Shown here piece after piece: positions 23,064-35,700 of a stretch of 64,000 bases of DNA; within the stretch, counting starts at the first letter, position 1; every line of letters starts with the position of its first letter. Made by a program: the position numbers and the translations under genes. The DNA comes from Entomortierella parvispora (taxonomy: Eukaryota; Mortierellomycota; Mortierellomycetes; Mortierellales; Mortierellaceae). The stretch is taken from contig OY752146.1 of assembly GCA_963573315.1 (NCBI GenBank), positions 1,674,001-1,738,000 of the forward strand, read 5' to 3'. The notes under the pieces are model-generated. The model had not been told where the DNA came from. It saw only the letters and a list, made by a program, of their open reading frames with translations, and did no database searches.

Positions 23064-24866
23064 ATGGGACGACGAGCCACTCCAACGCCGCCTCCTCTTC
23101 TTCCTCTTCCTTCTTCTCCAACCCTCCCCCCTCAGAGTCTCACCCCTCAGAGTCGTTACTTTCTTCGCAACTCAACCCAAACTCCAGAGCCAGTCATCAA
23201 GAAAGAGTCTTCTCCATCGTCCTCCCCTCCTTCTCCTCAATGCCACGACCCACTGAGCAAGCTCATCCCACATCGCACCAATGATCAGTTTCGTCATCCG
23301 ACCGGGGTATCGGTGCAAGAGACAGACAGCGGGATGTACGCCCGACTCGGTGCTTTCGCAAGCAATCAGACCCGCCATCACTACGATATCGATGACAGCC
23401 CAGCCTACGACTGGAGTAGTACTAGCGTCTTGGACGACGATGGAGACACATTCTCTGATGAAGACGCCATGGTCGCGTTCCTAGAAAGGCAGGAGCTCGA
23501 GCTACCTAGCGAGTCCACCTTTCGTCCAAGTGGAGAAAAAAGTCTATGGCCCGTCCAGAAGATGCAACCTCGCACGAACAACATCCCTTTGATGAGCAAA
23601 AAACGCGGACCTCATAGCGAGCAACTGCCAATGTTGGGAAATGAAAGTGAACCCGACAACATAAAAACCGTCTCCAAGATGAACAAGAGCCGGCAAGCTC
23701 GAAAGACAGATTCAGCAAAGCGGCGCCACCGAGGATCCTCCAGCAAGCACTCTCGCTCTTCGCCTCTTGAATGGATCGGCCCAATAACCCTCATTGGGTT
23801 TATATGTTTCGCCGCACTGTTTGTGCTCACTCTCCTCACCTCAGCTCGAAGGGACAGCTATCAAGCATACACGCTCCATGACAATGTCACTAGAGTTGAT
23901 AAGGCTCCTCCCCTGGCTCTTCGAAGAGAGTGGACATGGGCGTGGATGACACGCCCACGAGTAAAAGACGACGACCTGCCTACGCTTCAATACGTCCAAG
24001 ATCTCGAACATAAACTCGAGCAGGTCCAGGAGATTCTCCAACGGATCGAAGGAGCAAATAGACGCCAGGCGGCGCTGGATCGACAGGATGCATCCCCCTC
24101 AAGAACTCGGATCTTTTCAGCCCTGGAGACAAAGACCATTTCGGACATGATCGAGGAAGCCCTTGGTGCAGATATCATTGCAAAGCCGGACTTTGCGCTT
24201 TATTCTGCGGGTGGGCGTGTACTGTTTGATCTGACATCGGATAGTCTTGTGCGTTCACAAAAGTCGAAATCATTCCCAGGATGTCTTAGAGCTCAACTCC
24301 TTGTGTCGCCCATGAGGCCAGAAAGGGCTCTGCAACCGAGTGTCTTGGCTGGAGAATGCTGGGCCTTTCAGGGTGATCAGGGTCAACTCGGGATCCGACT
24401 CGCGCGAAAGATCATTGTGACGGATGTGACGATCGAGCATGTGGACCATCGTGTTGCTATGGACATTGGGAGCGCACCAAGACGGGTCGAGATCTGGCGA
24501 CTAGAAGATCCAGATGATAGGAAGACCATTCCACCTCAGAGCTCAGGTTTCGAGATGCATCCTCCTCGATCAAGCCGGCAGGGCTCAAAGGAGACTGACG
24601 AGAGACAGCTTTTGTCCCCAATCAAAGGCTGCTGGCGGAATAGTAATGCGCCGTTACCGGTACCAGGGGCGAGTCTGTTGGCATCATTCGAGTATCAAAT
24701 CAAGACTGACGATGGTGGGAGGGTAAAACGCGTCCAGACGTTTGCCATCCCTGAGGAAAAGCAGGATGAGGCCTCGACGAGGATCGTGGTACGAATCCGG
24801 TCGAATTGGGGTCATGACGAGCACACTTGTTTGTATCGAGTTCGTGTCCATGGGCTTGAGCAATAG
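23064..24866 (+). CDS. SUN-domain nuclear envelope protein
   Basis: Inner nuclear membrane half of a LINC bridge that contacts KASH proteins in the perinuclear space. A single exon, 600 aa; the first ATG is at 23064 (MGRRATPTPPP). The N-terminal 235 residues are Ser/Pro-rich and charged, presumably nucleoplasmic. One transmembrane segment, WIGPITLIGFICFAALFVLTLL, spans about residues 237-258. A short predicted coiled coil (LEHKLEQVQEILQRIEGAN) follows. The SUN domain occupies about residues 375-600: PDFALYSAGGRVLFDL, LAGECWAFQGDQGQLGIRLA, VTDVTIEHVDH and the C-terminal strand NWGHDEHTCLYRVRVHG. The order resembles Sad1/Mps3-class fungal SUN proteins. It is one of only two intronless coding genes in the window. 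Confidence 0.93.
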   Translation: MGRRATPTPPPLLPLPSSPTLPPQSLTPQSRYFLRNSTQTPEPVIKKESSPSSSPPSPQCHDPLSKLIPHRTNDQFRHPTGVSVQETDSGMYARLGAFASNQTRHHYDIDDSPAYDWSSTSVLDDDGDTFSDEDAMVAFLERQELELPSESTFRPSGEKSLWPVQKMQPRTNNIPLMSKKRGPHSEQLPMLGNESEPDNIKTVSKMNKSRQARKTDSAKRRHRGSSSKHSRSSPLEWIGPITLIGFICFAALFVLTLLTSARRDSYQAYTLHDNVTRVDKAPPLALRREWTWAWMTRPRVKDDDLPTLQYVQDLEHKLEQVQEILQRIEGANRRQAALDRQDASPSRTRIFSALETKTISDMIEEALGADIIAKPDFALYSAGGRVLFDLTSDSLVRSQKSKSFPGCLRAQLLVSPMRPERALQPSVLAGECWAFQGDQGQLGIRLARKIIVTDVTIEHVDHRVAMDIGSAPRRVEIWRLEDPDDRKTIPPQSSGFEMHPPRSSRQGSKETDERQLLSPIKGCWRNSNAPLPVPGASLLASFEYQIKTDDGGRVKRVQTFAIPEEKQDEASTRIVVRIRSNWGHDEHTCLYRVRVHGLEQ

Positions 24867-25313
24867 CCATTTCAAGAACAGAGCAGGCACAGAAGGACAG
24901 CACAGAAAGACAGACAGCCAAGTTACTTGGCAAACAAACAAACAACAAAACAGGGGAAAATAAAATAAATAAGAAAAAAGAGGAGACGCGCAAAGACAGA
25001 GAAGCAATTCAAGGAGGACGCGGCGCGTGCGGTTGCCTCCAGTGGTGAATGGACTGGACGCCTTGAACGTGGGCAGTCACCGCGGTCGACTCGAAAAAAA
25101 AAAAAAAAAAAAAAAAGTGAGCTTCGAGTCCATTGCATCGTTCGTTCTGTCTCTCGCACTCCTTGTCCTCATCCCTCCTTGCCTGCTTGCCTGCCCTCCA
25201 CCAACAAATCCCTTGACTGGAGATTATACCCGGACTTGCTGTCCTCCCTCCCCCTCTCTCTCTCTCCATTCCCACCTCCCACCCCCCCGCTTCGCATTCC
25301 ACCTCAGCTTAGG
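24867..25313. other. SUN 3' flank / NIPA promoter
   Basis: A 447-bp interval. AT-rich 3' UTR with aaataaaataaataag near 24957. An A23 run lies at 25094-25116, and a CT-rich leader precedes the NIPA start. Nothing else seen. Confidence 0.45.
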
Positions 25314-28300
25314 ATGTGGCCCATGGACGACTTTCCTGACATCAATGTATGTAAACGCAGGATTGATGAGACAGTGGTTGTCAGTCGCATGCTGCAGGGA
25401 CCCATCTCCTCTGCACAGCACCCAATGATGTCTGTGCTAACCTCATCTTTCTCTTCCTTCCTTGCTCTGTCCAGGTCCATTCTTACATTGGTGTCATCAT
25501 TGCCATTGCTGGAAACGTAAGTTTCCTTTCCATGGTTCTCCTGTCAACCTGTCTCGTTGGCGCAAGTTGGAGAACCTGAAATCCTCCCCTCTCCTCCACC
25601 TGCTCTACCCTGCCCACCCCTCGAACAAACAGCTGCTCTCCATCCTCAGTTAAAGCCCGATTGCATGGATTCTATGCTTACCCTATCCACTTGACCGCTC
25701 TTTCATTGAACCGATACTTAGATTCTGATCTCTGTCGCCCTCAATATCCAAAAGTATGCGCACAACCAGCTTCAGCCCAACGCACAAGTGGACGCCAAGC
25801 TTCCTCATCCCACAGCTTATCCTTTCACCATCGAAGAGGAAGAAGCCCCCGCCCACTACCGGCATGGACGAGGACGAGGACGACCAAATGCCATATCATC
25901 CCGATACCCAGCAGTCTCAGACGACAATCAAAGCTATCCGAGCAGTCGGAGTAGTAGCAGGAGCAGCATTCGCAGCGACCATAGCAACCACAACAGCGAC
26001 ACGAGCGAGCAGAGCGAAACCCTTGCACCAGCACCCCTCAGGTCCGACGAAGATGAATGCGACTCTGAAAATTCCGGTTCTGACACGGACTATCTTAGCT
26101 CCAAGGCCTGGTGGGCAGGGATGGTTTTGATGATCCTGGGCGAATGCGGTAACTTTCTGGCCTATGGATATGCTCAGGCCTCGATCATTGCACCCCTGGG
26201 CACAGTAGCCTTAGTCAGCAATGTGATCTTGGCCCCCCTCATGCTCAGAGAACCCTTCAGAAGTCGGGATCTGTTTGGTGTTGTAATTGCTATTATCGGG
26301 ACAGTGGTTGTGGTCATCAATTCAAAGGAGAACGAGATCAAGTTGACCCCCGAGGCAATGACTGCTGCACTGCTGCAGACGCAATTTATTGTCTACTTTA
26401 TTGTCTGCTCTGTTTTGGTTGCTGTTCTCGCCTCCCTTTCTGAGACCATTGGCAGTCAGTACATATTTATCGACTTGTCCATTGTCGCTATCTTTGGTAA
26501 GGGATCATTGGTATTGTTTGTTGGTGTTGTCTTGGTCGACAAGCAATCTGGATCATGGACTGACCCAAATGTGGACAATGTTGGTGACAATAGGCGGTTA
26601 CACAGTCCTGTCGACAAAGGGGGTTTCCTCGCTTCTCAGCCTATCGTTTTACAAGATGTTCACCTACCCGATCGCCTACCTCCTCGTTTTTGTCCTGGTG
26701 ACAACAGCGGTTCTCCAAATCAAATATCTCAACAAGTCGCTTCAACGATTCGACTCGACTCAGGTTATTCCGACTCAGTTTGTGCTTTTCACCACTAGTG
26801 CCATTATTGGATCAGCCATTCTCTACAACGATTTTGACGAGATGGACTTTAACAAAGGACTCAACTTTTTGACCGGATGCTGCATGACGTTTTTGGGCGT
26901 TTACTTCATTACCTCTCATCGTGACAAGGATGGACTGGCCACACCTGCGGTTGCGGATGCAGAATGGATTATGGCGACACAGCAGCGCTACGCAGCACCC
27001 AGTGCTCACCATCGGGCCTCCATTGATACATTCTCCTCCAACAGGGTCCACTATCCACAGGACTATAGTCGGCCAGATCACTTGATGGAGCAGGGTCGAT
27101 CTTCTCTGCAGAACCTTGGAGTTATTGTCTCGCCCAATCTGAGCCATCGACCTATTCGGAGTAGTGTGGCAATCCCTTCAGAGTACAGCAGCAGCCATAA
27201 TGCCGCGACACCGCTCTTGGGGACATCATCAAAGCAACCAGCAGTGATGCCCGGTCCAAAAGACCCCGCCTTCTCAATCACAAGTAGCGTACATAACGTT
27301 TTGGCCGCTGTGGGAGCCCGCCACACTAGCGCTCTGGGTCTCGGTGAGTTGAAAAGCGATTGTGTGAAAGTCGTTTCGTTTGTTTGATCCGCCAATACGA
27401 CTTTGCGTTAATTGTGAAATCTAATATAACTTTTCTGAATTTTTGGAATGGATTCTGCAGACAAAGTAGTGGAAAACTATCTCGTCCAAAAGAACGAAGA
27501 GCGACGTGGAAGTATCCAAAGTCTCAACCAACAGCAATTTACTATGCAACGTCCAGGACTGGGATCTCGTTCAAGTTCGGCGTGTAGCGGTGCTTTTCCG
27601 CCTCCTTCGCTCACCACTCACCCTTCCAGCTCATCCCTTTTGGCGCCGTCGGATACGAACTATGGTAGCTCTTTCCAGACTCACCTTTCGGCCCAAGTGG
27701 CAGGAACCTCTCCGCTGATGCCATTTGTCCGCCCAAACAATGGACCGGCTTTTGATCCTAGATTCCAGGCACCTCATTTACAAGAGAGATCTCTCTCTCA
27801 GGACAGTACATTTCAAAAGCAGCCTCGTCCCAAGACCTCTGTGCCACCTCTGTCGAAGGAGCAACAGAAAGAACAACGACAACCTCAGCAACGAGAACTT
27901 AAACAAGGATCATCATCAGCCTCAGTGAAAGGTCAACCCAATTCTGCTGGGGTTGCTGTTCCATCGACACGGAGAGGGGATCGACAAACGTTTCCGTCAC
28001 AGAGCGAACATGAATTTATTGTAGGGATGTCTCAGTCTGTAGAGTCTGATGGAGCCGCTGCACTTTTGAGTGCCAGTCCTCCGACCCAGCATGGCACAGG
28101 TCAAGGGTCTGAGTATGCAATCCATACCCTCCACAGGTCCCCGCTTCCTCAGTACCATCCTTTGAGCCATGCTATGCATGGCGGAAGTAGTAACGTGGTC
28201 GCCTCCACCGCGATAGATCCTCAGAACACTGCAGCCCAATTACCACCGCTGCCAACGTCATTCCTGTCCACGATGGATCCAAATGCCCAAGGGAGAAAGA

Positions 28301-28443
28301 AAACCCCGCATCAACGGAGTGGTTCAGTCGATCCTTCCTTTTCTCCATCTGTGTCTAGTTTCCCGCTGGTGGCCCCAGGGAAACGTACCGGCAATCAGTC
28401 CAAGACCGAGGGCGATGGCAGTGGCAGTGGAAGCCAGCAATAA
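25314..28443 (+). CDS. NIPA-type magnesium transporter (DUF803) with long disordered regions
   Basis: Membrane protein of the NIPA/DUF803 family, Mg2+ transporters of plasma membrane and endosomes in animals. Exons: 25314-25346, 25475-25516, 25722-26496, 26594-27343, 27461-28443; 2583 nt, 860 aa, in phase. The first helix is encoded across exons 1-3 (VHSYIGVIIAIAGN, then ILISVALNIQKYAHNQ). About 100 Ser/Asp/Glu-rich residues separate it from the second helix. The core is WWAGMVLMILGECGNFLAYG, ASIIAPLGTVALVSNVILAP, FGVVIAIIGTVVVVINS, then GGYTVLSTKGVSSLL and a run of further helices to CCMTFLGVYFITSHRDKDG. The last 370 residues are Ser/Gln/Pro-rich and lack domains. The extra loop and tail suggest regulation but have no recognised motif. 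Confidence 0.9.
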
Positions 28444-29400
28444 ATGTCATGTAAATTATTCTATTTAGCAAATATTACAGTGCCAGTCGCCGTTGCGTGT
28501 CCATCCATCGTATAAACAGCTCCATAGATCGGATCGGCTCGGAAGAAGACGCCACAGGCGTGAAGTGAGATAGCCAGGAAACACCTAGCGAATGTTGTTT
28601 ACAAGCGGACACTGTCCTCAATCATGAGCCAACACGCCATGAAGCTGGAAATGGACATGACGATAATGAAAAGGGAGAAAAAGAAGGCAAGGTGAGATCA
28701 TGGCACGCGAAAGCTGACAACAGCCGAGAATGACGAGATGCACAGCAGGGACTTGACTCTTCAATGGACGGCTGGTTTGTCAGGCAAGATACCATATTCA
28801 GAATCCCATGCGGGTTCCCTGACCAATTGTTCCCTAGAAGAAAGAGGAAAGTAGAAGAGGAAAAGCAATAAACAAAGTGGCGCCAGATCTGAGGAATGCT
28901 TTGGGGGTGACACAGAGCACTGCTGCCAAACACAAACAAAGGTGGAGAAGGAAGAGTGTGGTCTTGAGTTGTGCATGTGGCACAAGAAGAGGAAGGAGGA
29001 CGAGGAGTGGACGAGGAGTGGACAGGCGTAGGAAAGTCTCCCCTTGGGCAAGTTTAGGAGTCCGCATGTGAGAGCGCGCGCGCTGTCCAGAACAGGAAAT
29101 CACCCTTACAAATCAACAACGAAGAGAGTGTCCAAAAGTGGCAGAATCCTAGCGCGTCTCCTTCCTGGGTTGCACTGCATCAAAGCACCTCCCCTCTTTT
29201 TCTCTTCCCACAGTCTCCAGTCCACCCTCGCGTGTTCGGCCCACTTGTTTGCTCTTCTTCTCCACAACTGCACCGTCGCTGCTTCAAATACCACGCCCTT
29301 TGTGCCACTCGACTCTATTTTATTTTTCTGGTTTTTTCTGTATTTCTCTTCCATCTCTGTTCTCATTCTCCACACCCCTTCTCTCATTCACATTCACATC
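28444..29400. other. Intergenic region between NIPA and the hydroxylase
   Basis: A 957-bp interval. The right-hand 250 bp are CT-rich and form the presumptive leader of the hydroxylase gene. No convincing coding or RNA feature; minus-strand open frames at 28622-29103 lack any family signature. Confidence 0.45.
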
Positions 29401-30704
<1,304 letters not shown>

Positions 30705-30969
30705 AAGGACGCTTGCCGTTCTTCCTTCCAACACCGCTATATATATACCAAGGAAATAATAAAATAAAGAAAGGGAATGAATGTTTATTGCAGCTGGGTA
30801 CTCTATGAAGGTGCGGACAAAATGCGTTGACCAGCTGCTCGAAACTATGCAATTTAGTCTGCAGCATGGGAAGTACCTATTTGTTTGATATCCTCTCACT
30901 CTTGCAAAAAAATGAGATGGTCTGACGGCACACACACAAACACTCTCTTGGTCACGCGAGGAGCAGTCA

Positions 30970-31640
30970 TCACGGCGACTCAAAAAGAACTTGTCCGATC
31001 AAGTATTCACCATCATGGGAGACAGAAGCATGTGTCTTTCCAACACCAAATGTCTCTGCCACTCTGACACATGGCTTCCCTAATGTGTCGATAGGATCCG
31101 ACATTTGATATCGTTAACATAAAAGCAGAGTGCTATAGAAGGATACCTTTTGAGGAGGGTGGTGGAGTTATCAAACAGGATGCGGCCTAGCAATTTAGCA
31201 GTGAATCATAACTTGCCATTCTCCTTGACGACAGTGACATCCTGCCAGGTGAGGGTGTGATGAGGGTATAGGGCCTTGAACGAGGCTTCTTTCAAAGCCC
31301 ATCGAGAAGCCAAGTATCGAAGTGATTCATCATTATGGTCGATTTTCGTCAGAGCCGACTTTCCTGAAGAAGAGAACAATGGCGGCTCTGTTCCTGCATG
31401 TTCTATTTTTACGGTCGAGACTTTGACAGTTGATGCTGAAGAAGAAGAGGAGGATGACAGATCCTCAACGTCCGCGTCAGTAGCAGAAGAGTTTCGGGCT
31501 CTGATGCGTGCTTGGATAGCAAAGAACTCGTCTTGCTCGGATTTGGTCAGGATCCGGGTGATGAGCCGCTCAGGCCGTAATCGAAAGAGACGCTGGAGCC
31601 GGGGTAGGTGCAGGATGTCGACGCCGATGCCCAGGATCAT
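30970..31640 (-). CDS. PPT2: AcpS-type 4'-phosphopantetheinyl transferase
   Basis: Transfers phosphopantetheine from CoA to a carrier-protein serine; the short AcpS-like fungal form serves mitochondrial ACP. Exons on the minus strand: 31640-31217 and 31079-30970; 534 nt, 177 aa, in phase. The metal-binding Asp is Asp8 in ILGIGVDILHLPRL. The second motif is YLASRWALKEASFKAL with Glu118. The third segment after the splice is NGKPCVRV...THASVSHDGEYLIGQVLFESP, the conserved C-terminal strand pair. The intron must start at a GC donor (GCAAGT at 31216-31211): a read-through or GT model ends the protein at NGKL and loses SHDGEY. Residues about 50-105 are a Ser-rich insertion absent from compact AcpS enzymes. 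The symbol follows the yeast mitochondrial enzyme by analogy. Confidence 0.88.
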
Positions 31641-32753
31641 TCAGTCGATTGGTGAAGAATGAACAGGGAGAGAACAATAATGAGGGTTTTTTCCTTGCAG
31701 AGGAGTCTTTCCCATCTTCCGGGAAGACTGTGACTGCCCTTTCAACAAACTCAAAGTGATCATGCATGCATTGCATGCGTTAATGGAAAAAAGATGTGAA
31801 GAGGGAGATGGACAAATGGAAGCTGATGCGGTGAGTGAAGGTGCTGGGTTGGGGCCTTTTAAGGTCGTCCGCCTTTGCCACTTCTTCTTGCCCAGTCCAG
31901 TCAACAAACCGCGCCATCGAGACATGGGAACAGACTGACACGCAATTGCACGCGACCGCAGTCGTTGTCTCTTTCTTTCCGTTCTCTCTTCTTCTTTTTC
32001 TCTCTCTCTTTTTCTTTTCTCTCTTCAAACATCATTGCCCACCCACACCATCCTCTCCTCTCCTCTCAAAGAGACACGCACGCACGCTTGCACAAACGCA
32101 TACGCAGCGCGGTCCTCCCCTTCTCTTGCCCATCTCCATCTCTCTTTTCTGTCTGTGTCGGTTCGTCCATCGAGCACAGCTTTGCACGACACCTTCTCCT
32201 TGCTTCTTCTACCTCTCCTTCCTTTGCTCTCTCTTCTACAGCTACGCATACGCATACGCATACACATTTACAAAAAACAAGGAAAAAAAGACGGTTGTCA
32301 TTCCACCCATCTCTGTCTGTCTACTAGACACCTTTGTTTCCACATCTCACACTCTCTTGTTCTCTTTCGCCTTTGCCTCCCTGCCTCCCTCTCCTTTGCT
32401 TTCTTTTTCTTTACTTTTTTATTTCATCCCGAGCACCCAGTCTGTCTGTCGGTCTGTCTGCCCCTCTTTCCTTGCTGTTCCCGAGCAATCGTATTCCGAA
32501 CTGACCCTTCCCCCTGCCTCCCTTTCACCAGTCAGCCTGCCAGCTTGTTACACCCCTTTCAACCCTTCGTTTGCATTATCGGACAAGCCCAAAAGGACTG
32601 TACCACATCCGTCTCTTCTCTCTCTCGCTCTCTCTCTCTCTCTCCGCTTGTGACTTCGCCCTCTGCATTTCTTTGCCCCTCTCGACTTTGCCCTCGTCCG
32701 CTTAGGAGGACCACCAGCGACACCTCCACCTCCGCGACCACGCCTGCCTGCAC
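31641..32753. promoter_or_regulatory. Divergent promoter region, PPT2 (-) / ATG11 (+)
   Basis: A 1113-bp region between divergent starts. From about 31970 it is very CT-rich, including tctctc runs at 32000-32010 and 32622-32643, which fits a long 5' leader for ATG11. Plus-strand open frames here (for example 31835-32653) encode only Ser/Leu/Phe-rich sequence typical of CT-rich DNA. No other gene is seen. Confidence 0.5.
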
Positions 32754-35700
32754 ATGAAGCTCTATCGAGCAGAGACGGGCAAGCGCGTGCTGATACCCCA
32801 GCTGCGGCCCAATGACGGGTAAGAAACACACATGCACACACCCCCTCACACCCCAAACTCACACTGCACAAAGCATCTTCTCTTTGTGTTGCCACCATTT
32901 CGGTTCTGTTCGTTCCTTCTTGTTCTGCACCCAGGCAAAAGGGGTCATGCTCTCTTTGTACGTTCTCTGACTCTGCACAGCACGCGCCTCCCCGTGCTAC
33001 CTTCCACTCCCAACCAACCAACGAACCAAACAACTTCAACGCCCAATCCCGTCTCCCTCCTGTCTTGGACCTGAGATAGATGACAATGGCAAAGTCGAAG
33101 AGGTTCTTGTGCACAACGGGAGTCGGCGGGAGCAACTATGCAACAGTAGCAACAGTAGCAATAGTGGTGACATCGAGGCGTTTTGCCTTGACGTCCTTGT
33201 CACGTTGAAGCAAACTCCACTCCCTCTTTTTCAATTGAAACGTTCTCCTTCGCTGGTAACAAACTGTTTATCTCTGCGCCTTCAATAGTCTTGACACGTT
33301 GCGCTTGGCAATTGAAAAGTCCACCCGAATTCCTCAAGGCTCCCAAATCCTGATGACCTCTCAAGGGCTGCAGCTCAAGCCAGACATGATGTTCGAGGCC
33401 ATCACATCAACGGGCAAGGTACGAACAACATGGTCCATTCTCGATCCAATCGTTATCTGGCTGGTCATGCGATAATTTTAATATGAAAAAGAGAGCTGCG
33501 TCTCCTCTCCTCTCCGTGCCCATCCAGTTGTTCTTCCTCTCCCCTCACATACCCAGCACACAGTCGTGCTCCTCCCTCCCCTTTGTGTCTCCACGCAATT
33601 CCTGGCTAATTTCACCGTCGCCACAATCTTTCCCTGCACGAAATCTGGCGGAGAATTTTCTTTGAACGATGACTACAAAATTGAACACGCGCACATCATC
33701 CGCCCCCCTGACTCTTGTTGTGTACCCTCTGTTATGGTTTAATCGCTGTGGTGTCAAAATCCAAGGACCCTTGCAGTCGATCAGCATTCGTGGCCCGGCG
33801 ACAACAGTGCACACGCTGTGAAAACAAAACTAAACATCTCTACCTCCTTGCATATGATAGAGCGAATACACAATCATGGTCTACAATCGAGAAGTCCTCA
33901 CTACCGATATTTCGAGCAGTATACTGACTCTCACAGAGCAAGCAAAGTCAGAACCGCCCATCCCGCCACTCACGCCAGCACAACTTCAGGCTGTGACTAT
34001 CCCCAATATGTCAGAATCCCCCACATCAACACGGGAATGGGGCAACAAGTTTCACAGGACGTTTGAGGCATATATTGCCCATGTCTTGGCCTGCTACAAA
34101 GCTATTGTTGCCCATGCTGGCGTTTGTGAACGGATCATGGAGGAGTTACGGATGCAGTCCCTTGCAGTTCAGGTCGCCCTTACCAATCTCGATGCGCACA
34201 GTCGGTACGATTTCTAGAAAACATGAGCGGTCAGTTCTTCGCCTTGTCTGTATGGAAACGCAATCTAATCCTTGTTTTTAATTTCATGCAGATCTGTACT
34301 GGAAACATTTGAAAAGTTCAATACGTTCGCCACTAAGGATTTGACTAAACAAGCCCGCTTGCTTCAGTCGTAAGTGGAAACTCTATACTTTATGGGATAT
34401 AACCATTCACAAAATGCCGTCTCGTTGACCACTTATATTCCGCCATTTTGAATAGATTCCCTCGGGATATTGAAGCACTACGACAGATCAAAGTCCACTC
34501 AGCTCTCCTCCCGGCCGACTCACCGGATCGTTATATTTCCGATTTTATACCAACGGACAAGCTTGTGCTGTGGGCAGAACGCTGTCGAGAAATCCACGAT
34601 GGTCTCATGCGCGACGGAAGAGAGCTCTCAAAATCCATCAAGGAGGTCCAAGAGGGCACTCTTGCTATCCGCAACAACAGTGGCATCAAGTAAGTGTGAA
34701 TTTCAACCGCAGCTCAACCTTTCTGCAGAAGCAAGAGCTCACATGTGGATGTTTTTTTTTTTTTTTTTTTTTTTTTTTAGTTTGGAGCAACTAGAAGACG
34801 CCATGTCGGATATCCTTCAGACAGTCGAGCAACAAAGTGAAATACGACATCGTATAGAACGAGGTACGTTGCTATTCAGCGTCCGGCGTAAGAAATCTTG
34901 GAAACCCCGCAATAGACTGATCGTTTGTGTTTAATTATATATCCCAGATCAAACCCGTGTGAAAGAGCGCCTGACCGAAATCTCTAGATCAGCAGGATTC
35001 TCGGGTGCAGCATCGACCATCGACGCGCTCGGCAAATTGGCAAATGTCTATGTGACCGACTACATTGAGTCATCCCATCGCGCGGACGAGATGCTCCGCA
35101 ATAAGTTGGGAATATTCATCTCTGCAAAGCGATCACAGACCGCCAACTTGATCTCCCAGTTGATGCACATTTCGAAATTGCAGTCTACGATTGCCAGTAT
35201 ACCACCCAGCCTCGGACATTTAGACGATTCTCTTCGGAAACGGGACGCCGATTTCAGTCAGCTTGTTTATGTTCAACGAATCCCTATCGCTTATGGAGCG
35301 CTTGTGGTCGAGATTGTCCGTCGACGTGAGTATTCAAAACTCCTCCTTACAAAGTCTCATCAGCTAGCCGAAGTAATGTCCCGATTTCGACAAATGGAGC
35401 AACGCCGGCGCGATTCTTTCCGGTCCGAAGTTGCAAAGTTTGTGCCTGTTGTGGTCCCCGGACTGGATGATGCTCCCCCTTTTTGCGAGATCAATGCCTT
35501 AAATACCAAGGATCGACTTCCTCCTTTCACACGGGAACACGTCGCCGAGTTTGAGCGCCTGGTCCAGCAGTTGAGCATTGGCATTGGTGGACAGGATGGT
35601 GCGGACAGCCATGTCATAGGTATCGGTGAGTCAAGTACTGGTGCAAGCTCCATCAACAGTGGACAAGAGGCCAATCAGGATGCACTATCGAAACTTAGAG

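Noticed and set aside
31835-32757. Plus-strand frames upstream of ATG11.
   Set aside because: They encode Ser/Leu/Phe/His-rich low complexity from CT-rich leader DNA and have no family match.
34448-34700. Separate small protein inside the ATG11 locus.
   Set aside because: It is exon 5 of ATG11, in phase with its neighbours.
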